The notes under the pieces: generated by a model | What the model saw: only the letters and a program-made list of their open reading frames with translations | Databases searched by the model: none | Told to the model about the DNA's origin: nothing | Shown: piece after piece, positions 26,839 through 35,585 of the stretch | How positions within the stretch are numbered: the stretch's first letter is position 1 | How the letters are laid out: each line of letters opens with the position of its first letter | Origin: Streptomyces canus | GTDB taxonomy: Bacteria; Actinomycetota; Actinomycetes; Streptomycetales; Streptomycetaceae | NCBI RefSeq assembly: GCF_030816965.1 | Contig: NZ_JAUSYQ010000002.1 | Location: 8,484,001 to 8,548,000 of the forward strand | Direction: 5' to 3' | Length of the DNA stretch: 64,000 nucleotides | Made by a program: the position numbers and the translations under genes

Positions 26839-27281
26839 GCTCGGGCCTGCGCAGCGGGCAGGTCGCCGAGGCGGCCGGGGTGAACGTGCAGACGCTGCGC
26901 TACTACGAGCGGCGCGGCCTGCTGGCCGAGCCGGAACGAAGCAATGGCGGTCACCGCCTGTACGGCGAGGAGGCGGTGACCGCGCTGCGGGTGATCAAGG
27001 CGGCCCAGCGGCTCGGATTCACGCTGGAGGAGGTCGCCGAGCTGCTGGAGGCCGGCCGCCACCGCCACGGCCGCTCCGTGGCGGGGCTCCAGGAACGTGC
27101 TGCGGCCAAGCTCGCCGAGGTCGACGGGAAGATCGCCGACCTGGTCACCATCCGCACCGCCCTGGCCGCCGCCGTCGAGGCGGGCTGCGACGACCTGACC
27201 GTGTGCGCGTCCAGCGCCTGCTGTCCCATCCCCTTCACCGACCTCGCCGAGGAGAACCGCCATGCCGGACCTTGCTGCTGA
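26835..27281 (+). CDS. MerR-family metal/thiol-responsive regulator
   Basis: A 148-residue MerR protein. GTG 26835 overlaps the preceding stop and has AGGAG five bases upstream. It has an N-terminal HTH and wing (RSGQVAEAAGVNVQTLRYYE, GGHRLYGEEAVTALRVI), a long dimerisation helix, and a C-terminal Cys-rich part (GCDDLTVCASSACCPIPF and a final GPCC), which in this family ligates soft metals such as Hg, Cd or Zn. It should act at the palindrome at 26429-26450. The regulated gene that starts within its end is truncated. Confidence 0.85.
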   Translation: MSSGLRSGQVAEAAGVNVQTLRYYERRGLLAEPERSNGGHRLYGEEAVTALRVIKAAQRLGFTLEEVAELLEAGRHRHGRSVAGLQERAAAKLAEVDGKIADLVTIRTALAAAVEAGCDDLTVCASSACCPIPFTDLAEENRHAGPCC

Positions 27282-27348
27282 CCACCACCCCCACCGCGCC
27301 CTGAAGGCGCTCGGGGGCCTGGCCGCCTTCGCGTGTGTGGCGCCATAA
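27262..27348 (+). pseudogene. Truncated small membrane protein of the MerR operon
   Basis: ATG 27262 (GGAGA upstream) opens MPDLAADHHPHRALKALGGL, then AAFACVAP and stop. The hydrophobic run begins as in Cys-containing membrane transporters of mercury-type operons but breaks off at about 27343. The 26-base direct repeat copy begins at 27357, marking the break. Confidence 0.55.
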
Positions 27349-27350
27349 CT

Positions 27351-27899
27351 TCAGCGATCCACAGATCTTGACAATTGCTCCGACCGTCCGCACAACGCAC
27401 AGGCCACGGCAGTCTCCACGCAGGTCTTCCCGGCGCGGAAGTCACTGCCAACGAACATCTCCGGAGAGCCCGGCACGCAGTCATAGAACTTGCTCATGAA
27501 CGCGTGCGCCTGCTGCTCGGCGCTCTTGGCCGTGGCCTTGTCGGGCAGAGCGTCGGAGAAATGGGCCTGGATCAGCGTGTGTTGCCAGCGATTGACTTCC
27601 CCGATGTGCCGGGTGAGGCGTTCCCATGGAGCGCTGCTGTACCCGATCTTGATGCGGGGTGTGTGTCCGGCGATCTCCAGGACGTAGAGCCGATGTTCAC
27701 GGTACCCGTGCTCGCGAAGGAAGTCATTGGCGGTGGCGCGGGCGCGGTCCTGGATGCGCAGGGCAAAAACGGGCAGCGGCCCGCTGCCGGCCTCCTGCAT
27801 GAGCCGTCGGGCCAGGCTGCGGGGCTTCTTGATGATGACGCTCCGCTGCGACGGCGGAGGCGGGGGGATCGGTGCCAGCATGCAGAGATTGTCGCTCAA
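27351..27899 (-). CDS. GIY-YIG superfamily (T5orf172/MUG113-like) nuclease-domain protein
   Basis: A 182-residue protein. The centre (LYVLEIAGHTPRIKIGYSSA, then PWERLTRHI) follows the GIY-YIG pattern: a YVL strand, IKIGYS, and an Arg-Leu helix, as in the T5orf172/MUG113 branch. The N terminus is Pro- and basic-rich. Its last residues (EQLSRSVDR) are encoded across the 26-base direct repeat at the junction, so the natural C terminus may be altered. It probably came with an inserted segment. Its function is unknown; this branch occurs in phage and mobile elements. Confidence 0.55.
   Translation of the reverse strand: MSDNLCMLAPIPPPPPSQRSVIIKKPRSLARRLMQEAGSGPLPVFALRIQDRARATANDFLREHGYREHRLYVLEIAGHTPRIKIGYSSAPWERLTRHIGEVNRWQHTLIQAHFSDALPDKATAKSAEQQAHAFMSKFYDCVPGSPEMFVGSDFRAGKTCVETAVACALCGRSEQLSRSVDR
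27357..27382. repeat. 26-base direct repeat, left copy
   Basis: ATCCACAGATCTTGAC and ten further bases ending GCTCCG match 29539-29564 at 24 of 26 positions in the same orientation. The left copy follows the truncated membrane gene, and the right copy abuts the truncated YnfA gene, so the pair marks the two ends of an inserted or exchanged segment of about 2.2 kb. Confidence 0.7.
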
Positions 27900-27971
27900 C
27901 GACCCTGCGCGGTAGGCGGGTTCGCCGGAACTGCGTGCATAAGCGCTTACTCTCCGCCTGCAGTCGCCCGC

Positions 27972-29057
27972 CTAGTGAGCTGGTTCGGAGATGCGTGAGC
28001 AGTAGCGGCAGATTCGGTCGAGGATCTGGTCGGCGGTCTTGGTCCATTTGAAGGGTCTGGCCTGGTCGTTCCAGACCTTGATCCAATCCTCGAGTGCAGC
28101 CTTGAGATCGTCGAGGGAGCAGAACACCCCGCGTTCGAGACAGCGCCGTTCCAACTCGGCGAACCACCGCTCGACCTGATTGATCCATGACGAGTAGGTG
28201 GGCGTGAAGTGGAGGTGGAAGCGGGGATGCGTGAGCAGCCACTTGTGCACCACCGGCGCCTTGTGGGCGGAGAGGTTGTCGCAGATCACGTGGACCGCCA
28301 GGCCGGGCTCGGTCTGGCGGTCGATCTGGTCGAGGAAGTCACGGAAGTCCACGGCCCGGTGCTGCGCGGACAGCTTCGAGATCACCTTGCCCGTCGCGGT
28401 GTTCAGGGCGGCGAACAGATCGACGGTGCCGTGCCGGACGTAGTCGAAGCTGCGCCGTTCGGGCACTCCGGGCAGCATCGGCAGGACCGGCGCGGTTCGT
28501 TCCAGGGCCTGGATCTGCGGTTTCTCGTCCACCGCGAACACCGCGGCGTTGGCCGGCGGGGCGAGGTAGAGGCCGACGACATCGCGGATCTTGTCGATCA
28601 GGAGGGGGTCCGGAGAGATCTTGAAGGTCTCGGTCCGCCATGGCTGCAGGCCGAAGGCGTGCCAGATACGCAACACGCTCGCCGGGGAGATCCCCACGAC
28701 CTTGGCCAGCTCCCGCTTCGACCAGTGCGTCCCACCTGGAGGTGTCTCCTCCAGCGTGCGCACCACCACCTCTTCGACCTGGGCGTCGGTGATGGTTCGT
28801 GGCACTCCCGGGCGCGGTTCGTCGCTGAGCCCGTCCAGCCGGTCGCGCAGGAATCTCGCCCGCCACTTGGTCACGGTGCCCCGGTTGACGCCCAGCCGCG
28901 CGGCGACCGCGATATTGCTGCCGCCGTCCGCGCAGGCCAGCACGATCCGTGCCCGCAGGGCCAGGCCCTGCGCGGTCGTCCGGCGCCGGGCCCATCCCTG
29001 CAACGTCCGCCGCTCGGTATCGGATAACACCAGCGGCGCAAGCCTGCTGTCGCCCAT
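27972..29057 (-). CDS. IS630-family transposase
   Basis: A 361-residue single-frame IS630 transposase. ATG 29057 (MGDSRLAPLVLSDTERRTL) is preferred to the longer frame. It has an N-terminal HTH (GSNIAVAARLGVNRGTVTKW), then the DDE core: VFAVDEKPQIQALER, VICDNLSAHK and TPTYSSWINQVERWFAELE. Its TAG stop (27972-27974) lies in the TA target/inverted-repeat end of the element. All catalytic residues are present, so it may be functional. Confidence 0.88.
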   Translation of the reverse strand: MGDSRLAPLVLSDTERRTLQGWARRRTTAQGLALRARIVLACADGGSNIAVAARLGVNRGTVTKWRARFLRDRLDGLSDEPRPGVPRTITDAQVEEVVVRTLEETPPGGTHWSKRELAKVVGISPASVLRIWHAFGLQPWRTETFKISPDPLLIDKIRDVVGLYLAPPANAAVFAVDEKPQIQALERTAPVLPMLPGVPERRSFDYVRHGTVDLFAALNTATGKVISKLSAQHRAVDFRDFLDQIDRQTEPGLAVHVICDNLSAHKAPVVHKWLLTHPRFHLHFTPTYSSWINQVERWFAELERRCLERGVFCSLDDLKAALEDWIKVWNDQARPFKWTKTADQILDRICRYCSRISEPAH

Positions 29058-29161
29058 CCCCACAGCAGACCGCAAACCACCAGCCCCGTCACCGCCCAAG
29101 CCGCAATCCGAAACGGAACACGACTCAAGTGGCGACGGGAGAACTCAAAACCGGCTCACTA
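27973..29161 (-). mobile_element. IS630-family insertion sequence, copy 1
   Basis: The ends read TAGTGAGCTGGTT at 27973 and its inverted partner AACCGGCTCACTA ending at 29161, differing at one base, with TA at each end as expected for the TA-duplicating IS630/Tc1 group. The element holds one transposase gene and disrupts the 3' end of the gene at 29159. Confidence 0.8.
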
Positions 29162-29422
29162 GTCGTCGTTCGGCAGGTACCACCCGTGCTCGCGATGCCT
29201 GGGCTCTGGTGGGTTCGGGTTCTCGCGGGCATAGGCCTCGTTTGCACGGCGAATCATCTCTGCGTCGTAGCGGTGCAGCTCGTCGTACAGTTTATCCGCT
29301 TCGTTGACATCCCCAGCGGATACGTAACGCTCTCGCAGCGCCTCGCGTTCGTCTGCGAGTTCCGCGTCGGACAGCGGGCGGAGGCTACCGAGGCCACGCG
29401 CGATGGAGTTGAAGATGCCCAT
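29159..29422 (-). CDS. Hypothetical charged protein, end altered by IS630
   Basis: An 87-residue acidic/helical protein (MGIFNSIARGLGSLRPLSDA, LADEREALRERYVSAGDVNE, HREHGWYLPNDD). Its stop codon TAG is formed by the TA at the end of the IS630 element, so the original C terminus may have been longer or may have ended exactly there. No family is recognised. It lies inside the segment bounded by the 26-base repeats. Confidence 0.5.
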   Translation of the reverse strand: MGIFNSIARGLGSLRPLSDAELADEREALRERYVSAGDVNEADKLYDELHRYDAEMIRRANEAYARENPNPPEPRHREHGWYLPNDD

Positions 29423-29538
29423 ACGTTGATGTTGTCACGCTGAGGGCTACCGCCGCGCTGTTGTCCGCCAATACCGCCTCGAAGGTGCGCGAAAACGCCC
29501 GGCTCGCGGCTGCTGAGATCACCCCGTCGAAAGGTCCC

Positions 29539-29564
29539 ATCCACAGCTCTTGACTATTGCTCCG
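29539..29564. repeat. 26-base direct repeat, right copy
   Basis: Right copy of the repeat at 27357-27382, with two substitutions. YnfA homology begins within its last bases. Confidence 0.7.
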
Positions 29565-29814
29565 CGAGCACCAGGGCTGGATCTGGATCGGCGCTGGCAT
29601 CATCGCGCTGGGCTTGTATGGGGTGGTGGCCACCTTCCAGTCCGACGACAACTTCGGGCGCATCCTCGCCGCGTACGGCGGGATCTTCGTGGCCGGGTCG
29701 ATCGCCTGGGGCATGGTCGCCGATGGCTACCGGCCCGACCGCTGGGACGTGATCGGCGCCCTGGTGTGCCTCGCGGGGATGGCCGTGATCATGTACGCGC
29801 TCCGCAGCCACTGA
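29557..29814 (+). pseudogene. YnfA-family membrane protein, N-terminally truncated
   Basis: The frame (TTG 29557) encodes the last 85 residues of a roughly 110-residue YnfA/UPF0060 four-helix membrane protein: [20 protein letters not shown], then [19 protein letters not shown] and [20 protein letters not shown]. The first helix and any natural start are missing, cut exactly at the 26-base repeat. TTG could in principle start a short product. Confidence 0.7.
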
Positions 29815-30108
29815 CCGACGTCGTCCACCGTTTGTCAGCACCCAGCAGGGATGACCTGATCTCCGCTCTGGTGTTCCTCAGTGTCGGACTCACCATGCTC
29901 GTTGCCACTCCCCACTCTGTTGAAGCCCTGACCGAGTGGGGCGACGAGCAGCCCTGGCCGTTTTCAAGAATCCCCATCACCTCCAGCCCCGCCCCTCCCG
30001 TCCTGACCAACAGCGGTAGCGCGGGATGGACCTCGGCGAGTGGAGCACTCTCCACGTGGGCTCTGCCACCGTCGGGCCTGGGTGCACGGACCTGCAGTCC
30101 ATAGCAGG

Positions 30109-30344
30109 TCAGGCGCCGGCATCCATGAAGTGGGGACGCGGCAACGCAACGCTCTCGGCGCTCCCGTCGTCCAAGTGCAGGCCGTGGGCGCGCAGCAGCG
30201 CTTCGCGGATGCTGGCCTCTCAGCTGCTGCTCGGCAAGGTCGATTACGGGAATCCGTGCTTCTACGAGCGGTTCAGGGGCTCGAATGGCATGTTCGCCAC
30301 TGTCGGCCTCCTCTTGGGCACCGCTGACCATCAGGTTTCGTCAT
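30109..30344 (-). pseudogene. Small decayed gene coupled to the caspase gene
   Basis: ATG 30344 overlaps the caspase-gene stop as ATGA and has GGAGAG seven bases upstream, a good translational-coupling site, yet that frame stops after 23 codons. A second frame from ATG 30331 continues protein-like (APEPLVEARIPVIDLAEQQL), and a third from about 30219 continues ASIREALLRAHGLHLDDGSA to a stop at 30109. Two one-base shifts would join them into a product of about 75 residues. It looks like a recently inactivated third member of the operon. The 294 bases between YnfA and this gene contain no supported gene. Confidence 0.4.
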
Positions 30345-33300
30345 CGCTGAACTCTCCGTCGCAACCGCCGGCGTTCTCTCGGTCGCTCGCTGGCCGCCCT
30401 CCCGGCGAACAGGAAGTCGGCGTCGAGCTCTAGGACGGAGACGCCCTCGTCATCCCCGACCGCGAGCAGCGTCCCCAGCGCGGCGAGGCAGCGGATGGGG
30501 GACCGGCGGTGCAGCACGGCAAGGGGGCGCGGAGCAACCGGGTCCCAGAAACGGATGGTCAGATCCTCGCCACCTGAGGCAAGGAACGGCGTTCCGTCGG
30601 GCAGGGCGCCGAAGGCAAGCGCATGCACTTGCAAGTCATGCGCCGCCAGGGCATTGGGAGGTCGATGCGGGTCCGCCCTGAGGTCCCAAAGCAGGACCGG
30701 TGCTCCGTGCGAGTGTTCGGGGCTTTCTCCGACCGCCGTGCTGGCCGCGAGCAGAATACGTCCGTCTGAGGTGGTGCCAAGTGCTGCGGTGGAGAGCCAG
30801 CCACGGCCGGTGGTGCGTCGGATCGACGCTCCGGTGGAAGCATCTCGCACTTTTATGTCGTGCTTGTCCATGTCGACCAGCAGGAGCCGTTCCTCGGTCG
30901 GCACACTGGAGTCGAAGGACGCCACCGGCGGCAACGGCCGGTTGACGAAGATCCGTCCGACCCGCTCACCGGTGAGCGGGTCCCGGTACTCGCGCTCCTG
31001 GTTGTTTTTGCATTCGAGCAGCAGACGGCCGTTGGTGGCGGTCTGACACCGGAGGCTCATTTGTGCGGGCGGAGGTGCCGGATCGACCGGGTTGCTGGTG
31101 TTGACGTCCCACAGCCGCACCATTCCCTCCCAAGACAGGGCAGCGCCGAGGAAGTGGTGGCCGCCTGACCCAGTACCGAGTGCGACGGAGTCGCACTGCT
31201 CGTCCGGGAAAGGCCGGATGCTCGGCGTCCCGCCGTCTCTGAGATCTCCGACGCGAACTGCGTGGTCGCCGTCGCGAAACGCGAGATGGGCTTGTCCGTC
31301 CGGCGCTCCGCCCAAGGCCACCAACCCCACTGGTGCCAGCCCACCGCTGGTCTCGGTGTCGCTCAGGACACCGCCGAGCGTGTCCCAGAGCCGCACCGTG
31401 TCGTCGACGCCGCTGGAGGCGAGCAGGACCTCGCCGTCCAACGCGCAGCCGAAGGCGAGCGCACGCAGCCCTCCGTCATGGTGTCCGCTGAGTGGCTCGC
31501 GGGTCATCTCACCTGAGCGCAGGTCGCGCAGTTGGATCTCGGTGTTGTAGGTCTGGTAGGCCAACAGACAGCGTCCGTCTGGTGTTGCGCCGAACGCCAC
31601 CGGCGGAACCCAGCCCGCCTCGGTTGAGTCGACTGCTCTGCCGAGCGCGGTGGCGTCGGCGGCGTCCCGGAGCCGGAACGTGCCGTGCTCGTCGTGGCAG
31701 ACGCACACCAGCTGTCCCTCGGCCGTGGTGCCGATGGCCAGCACGTCCTCGGAGAACTCCCGCTGCGTCGCCGGATCGATGTGCGATGACCTGCCCCGCA
31801 GATCGACGTCCCAGAACACGATCTTCCGGCTGCCCTGTTGCGGATCGATGCTGGCGCCCGCGACCCTCAGCCGTCCGTTCGGCGCGGCTTCGACCGCGAT
31901 GTCTGTCAGGTTTTTTCCGCCGGTCAGTCGTTTGAGGAGTGCACCGTTCACACCGTCCCACAGCGTCACCACCGAGCCGGCCGCGCCGGCCAGCAGAAGC
32001 CGGCCTCCGGGCACGCGGGTGAAGGCCAGCGCGGTGACTGGGCAGTAGACGGTGGCCGGGTCCGCGAGCAAAGTCCTGGTCTCCGGATCCCACAGCTGTA
32101 CGGTGCATTCCCCGGTGGCGACGGCCAGTCGTAGGCGTCCGTCGCTACTGACACCAAAGGCCAGGGCAGTTGTCTCCGTCGGTGGCCCAGACAGCTGGCT
32201 CGACGTGGTGATCGTCTGCTCGAACGCGCCCGTGCGGGCGTTCAGCACCTGCACGATGTTGGTGTTTCCGGTGGCCAGCAGCAGTCGGCCGTCCGGCGCC
32301 GCGCCGAAGGCGATCACTGATCCGCTGGTGCCCGGTGAGGTGAAGGCCAGCAGGCTGTTGTCCGAGCTGATGGCCGCCAGCCGGGTTCGGTAGGTGGGGT
32401 GAAGCGCGCCGGGGCGGCTTGCGAGACTGCTGCCCAGGGCGAGAGCGGCCTCCTGCAAGCAGGCAGCGTTGAATTCCAGACTTTGGCCGAGAAGTGGCCG
32501 CGCCCGCCGATACACCCTCGCTGCCTCGTTCAGCTCGGCCACGGCAGGTGACAGCAGCGGCGTCAGCGTCACCGGGTCGGCCACCGCGAGCAGGTCCGAC
32601 TCGCGGGTGAGCGCGGCCAGGGTTGCCGGGCCGACGTCGGAGGCGTGACGGGGGAGGTAGGTGAGCACATACGGGTGGGCGGAGGCCCACAGTCGGCGAC
32701 CGTCACTGGTGGTCGGGACGGTGGCCAACAGGGCGTCGGTGACCGTCTGTGCCTCGCCGCTCGGCTCCCCACGGAGGTGGGCGGTGAGTTCGTGGTGTAT
32801 GGGACGGAAGACCGACCGGTTGCCCGGCCCGAGGTCCTCGACGATGTACGCACCCGCCTGCTTCTGCAACAGGCGGATGTCATCGTTTGTCACCCCTTCG
32901 CCCTCTGGCGAACCGGCCAAGGCCTGGGCGACCGGCACCCAAATGTTCTCCCAGGGCAGCCCGGGCCCGTTGGCGAAGGCGAGCGCGCGTAGCAGGGTGC
33001 GAGCCGCTTCGGGGGCCGTGGTGACGCGGGCAAGGTCTTCCTCGAAGGCTCTGCCGAGCGTGCTCGGCAGAGCCTTCCGCCAGCCCTCGTCCGCAAGGTT
33101 GGCGAGCTTGTTTTGGCCGCGGGTAGAGCGGGCCAGCAGCTGGCCGACCAGGAACGACTCCGCCCGGCGACTGTCGTCTGCGGCCGTTGTGGCCCGGTCG
33201 GCCAGCTCGGCGGCGACGGCATCCACGATCTCGTCCGCGGCCGACTGGTAGGGCGTTGTTGTGTGCGGTTCGTGAGCGGCGAGCAGCAGTTCGCGGATGT

Positions 33301-34720
33301 AGTCGACCAGCGCCTCATGATCCAGATAGGGCGCGCGATCCAGATCGATCAACAAGTCGGCGGGCCCGATCCGCGTGAGCAGAGACTGCCGGGTGCCTAG
33401 AACGACCCGCAGACCGTACCTGCGGGCCAGCGGCACCAGCAGGGCTTCCAACAACTGGACGGGATCGACAGCCTCGTCAACGGCGTCCACGAGTACCGCC
33501 CACTCCTCGGTCTCCGGGTTCGCGGTCAGATGTTGCAACAGCTCCGCAGCGCCGTTGGCCTCACGTTCGAGCCGCTCCGCGATCTCCTGCGCGACCTGAT
33601 CGGCATTGAGCCCGTGACCATGCACAGCGATTAGCGGGGCGCGAAGCGGGACCAGCTCCGCGGCTCGGGCCACCAACGTGTTGTCCGTCGCACCGTCCGG
33701 TCCAAGCAGGCGCCGACGCGCGGCCGGGCTACTCAACTGGGCGGGCAGCGCGAGCAGGGTGGACTTCCCCGACCCGGGGCTTCCGGTGACTACGGCGAGA
33801 CCACCACCAGGCCCACCCGCGGACATCCAGCCGAGCAAGTCGGTGGTGGCTTGGATCCGTCCGGCGCGGCCAGTGAGATAGAAGCCTGTCGTGGCCTCCG
33901 GGGCGCCGTGCAGCTTGGAGATCCAGTGATTCTGGGCGCTAACGGTCAGACCCCCAATGCCGGGGTGGTAACCCACGTTGCGGAAGAATGGGGCGAGCCC
34001 GCCCTTTCGCAGGGGTGGGAAGGGGAGGGTCGTCTGCTCCGCAGTGCCAAGGATCTCGTTGACTGCGTACGAGAGGCTGTCCAACCCCACGTACGGCGCG
34101 CTGACGCCGACCAGCGGCCACTTCAGCGCCTCCGCCAGCGCGTTCGCGAACCGGCCCTGCTCCGCGAACTCCATTCTGCTGGCGCTCGCGAGGACCCACA
34201 GACGGTCGTTGCCGCAGTGCTGCAACTCGTCGCCGATCTCCTCAGCAGCGCCGCCCGCGAAGCAGCAGTCGATGATCAGCAGAACCTCCGGCTGCTCCGC
34301 GTCGGGCGTGCCGTGCCGGTCCGTGCGCATCAGCAGCCTCGGCAGGTCGATCGCACGTAGGGCCGAATGGCCGTAGTCTGCAGGATTCGACTCTTTGAGA
34401 ACAAGGAAGTAGTGGTCACGCTCCGGGTGTACACCGTGGCCGGTGTAGTAGACGATGACCAGTGGATGCGCACGGGCGGCCGCGCCAACGGTCTGCTCCA
34501 GTTCGTTAAGTCCGGGGTCGACCCAGTGCAGCCGCTCCTCGGTGAACGGCTGGACCTTGAAATCGGCGAGCGCCTCGACAACGGTCTGCAACGACCCAGG
34601 GACCTTGGTCAAGTCGTCGTAGTCGCCGCAGTCGTAGTGTGCCGTGCCAGCTGCCAGCAGTACCGGTTTCAGCGGATCAGGGTTAGAGCCGGAATTCGGC
34701 GGGACCTTGGGTGAGGGCAT
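30341..34720 (-). CDS. Caspase-STAND NTPase-WD40 protein
   Basis: A protein of about 1459 residues (ATG 34720; GTG 34732 is possible). Residues 18-245 are a caspase-like protease with His95 in YYTGHGV and Cys152/153 in IIDCCFAGG. Residues 300-720 are a STAND NTPase with Walker A GSPGSGKS (313-320) and Walker B WAVLVDAVDEA. From about 800 on, many WD40 blades (pattern FGAAPDGRLLLATG and VRLWD) form the sensor. Such fusions act as NTP-switched death or defence proteases. It starts within the end of the hydrolase gene and is followed by a small decayed gene. All catalytic residues seem intact. Confidence 0.9.
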   Translation of the reverse strand: MPSPKVPPNSGSNPDPLKPVLLAAGTAHYDCGDYDDLTKVPGSLQTVVEALADFKVQPFTEERLHWVDPGLNELEQTVGAAARAHPLVIVYYTGHGVHPERDHYFLVLKESNPADYGHSALRAIDLPRLLMRTDRHGTPDAEQPEVLLIIDCCFAGGAAEEIGDELQHCGNDRLWVLASASRMEFAEQGRFANALAEALKWPLVGVSAPYVGLDSLSYAVNEILGTAEQTTLPFPPLRKGGLAPFFRNVGYHPGIGGLTVSAQNHWISKLHGAPEATTGFYLTGRAGRIQATTDLLGWMSAGGPGGGLAVVTGSPGSGKSTLLALPAQLSSPAARRRLLGPDGATDNTLVARAAELVPLRAPLIAVHGHGLNADQVAQEIAERLEREANGAAELLQHLTANPETEEWAVLVDAVDEAVDPVQLLEALLVPLARRYGLRVVLGTRQSLLTRIGPADLLIDLDRAPYLDHEALVDYIRELLLAAHEPHTTTPYQSAADEIVDAVAAELADRATTAADDSRRAESFLVGQLLARSTRGQNKLANLADEGWRKALPSTLGRAFEEDLARVTTAPEAARTLLRALAFANGPGLPWENIWVPVAQALAGSPEGEGVTNDDIRLLQKQAGAYIVEDLGPGNRSVFRPIHHELTAHLRGEPSGEAQTVTDALLATVPTTSDGRRLWASAHPYVLTYLPRHASDVGPATLAALTRESDLLAVADPVTLTPLLSPAVAELNEAARVYRRARPLLGQSLEFNAACLQEAALALGSSLASRPGALHPTYRTRLAAISSDNSLLAFTSPGTSGSVIAFGAAPDGRLLLATGNTNIVQVLNARTGAFEQTITTSSQLSGPPTETTALAFGVSSDGRLRLAVATGECTVQLWDPETRTLLADPATVYCPVTALAFTRVPGGRLLLAGAAGSVVTLWDGVNGALLKRLTGGKNLTDIAVEAAPNGRLRVAGASIDPQQGSRKIVFWDVDLRGRSSHIDPATQREFSEDVLAIGTTAEGQLVCVCHDEHGTFRLRDAADATALGRAVDSTEAGWVPPVAFGATPDGRCLLAYQTYNTEIQLRDLRSGEMTREPLSGHHDGGLRALAFGCALDGEVLLASSGVDDTVRLWDTLGGVLSDTETSGGLAPVGLVALGGAPDGQAHLAFRDGDHAVRVGDLRDGGTPSIRPFPDEQCDSVALGTGSGGHHFLGAALSWEGMVRLWDVNTSNPVDPAPPPAQMSLRCQTATNGRLLLECKNNQEREYRDPLTGERVGRIFVNRPLPPVASFDSSVPTEERLLLVDMDKHDIKVRDASTGASIRRTTGRGWLSTAALGTTSDGRILLAASTAVGESPEHSHGAPVLLWDLRADPHRPPNALAAHDLQVHALAFGALPDGTPFLASGGEDLTIRFWDPVAPRPLAVLHRRSPIRCLAALGTLLAVGDDEGVSVLELDADFLFAGRAASERPRERRRLRRRVQR

Positions 34721-35585
34721 GTCCGAGAGCACTTCCCGTCTCTCGCGCGTTGAGGTAGGTCGTCGCCCTGTGCGGATTCTTCGGGGAGTTGACTACCTTG
34801 CGGTCGACGACCCGGTTGGGCGACGGGCCGATGAACAGGTCGGATAGGTCGGGCTGGAGGGCGACGATGTCGCCCGGGTCGGCGACGTTCACCCAGGTGG
34901 GCACGTTGCCGGGCCAGGAGCCGCAGCCGTCGACGGGACGCGGGGTTAGCCGGTCGAAGATCAGGTTGGGGATGCCGAGAGGGCTGCCGAGCGTGAGCAG
35001 CAGCCGGACCGACGCCGGGCGATATTCGTACAGGTACTCGTAGGCGACGACCGAGCCGAGGGAGTGGCCGATGACTACCTGAGTGTCGCTGCCGATGCGT
35101 TGCCCGAGGCGACTCAGCACGGCCGTCCGGACCTCCTGCTTGGTGAGGTAGTCCGACACCTGCCGCAGCTTGCCGATGAGCGCGCGCTCAGTGAGATCGA
35201 CGAAGGTGGGGGAGTTCACTAGACGCCTGAGCATGAACGCCGTGGCGGCCATGCCTACCCCCATGCTGTCCCCTGTCGGGCCTAGGTCGGCGTCCTGTAT
35301 GAGGGCGGCGTGGTACAAGGTGGCCAGCAGATCACGGTCGAGCCCAAGCCGGACGTCGTCCGGGCCATACCGCGGCTCATCCGGGGCAGCCGCCATGGCA
35401 CCGGCCGGGCGGAAGAGATTGCCGAAGAACGCCACCCGGAGATCCCCGGCATCCAGCCCCTGGGAAATCCCGTCCATGTCGGCTGCGTCGAGCCCGCCGC
35501 GCAACGCGTTGAACCAGTCCGCTTCAAGCTCGTACGCGTCGCTGTACTCCTGCCCGATCCCGTGGACACCCACAATCGTTGCCAC
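34683..35585 (-). CDS. Alpha/beta-hydrolase (lipase/esterase-like)
   Basis: A 300-residue hydrolase starting at GTG 35585. The nucleophile elbow is VVIGHSLGSVVAYEY with Ser near residue 176, the oxyanion region is VGVHGIGQ at the N terminus, and a late GDIVALQPD may give the acid. No signal peptide is seen. Its 3' end overlaps the caspase-STAND gene, so the two are co-translated. Lipase-like or phospholipase-like effectors are known partners in protease-STAND conflict operons; that role is inferred. Confidence 0.75.
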   Translation of the reverse strand: MATIVGVHGIGQEYSDAYELEADWFNALRGGLDAADMDGISQGLDAGDLRVAFFGNLFRPAGAMAAAPDEPRYGPDDVRLGLDRDLLATLYHAALIQDADLGPTGDSMGVGMAATAFMLRRLVNSPTFVDLTERALIGKLRQVSDYLTKQEVRTAVLSRLGQRIGSDTQVVIGHSLGSVVAYEYLYEYRPASVRLLLTLGSPLGIPNLIFDRLTPRPVDGCGSWPGNVPTWVNVADPGDIVALQPDLSDLFIGPSPNRVVDRKVVNSPKNPHRATTYLNARETGSALGHALTQGPAEFRL

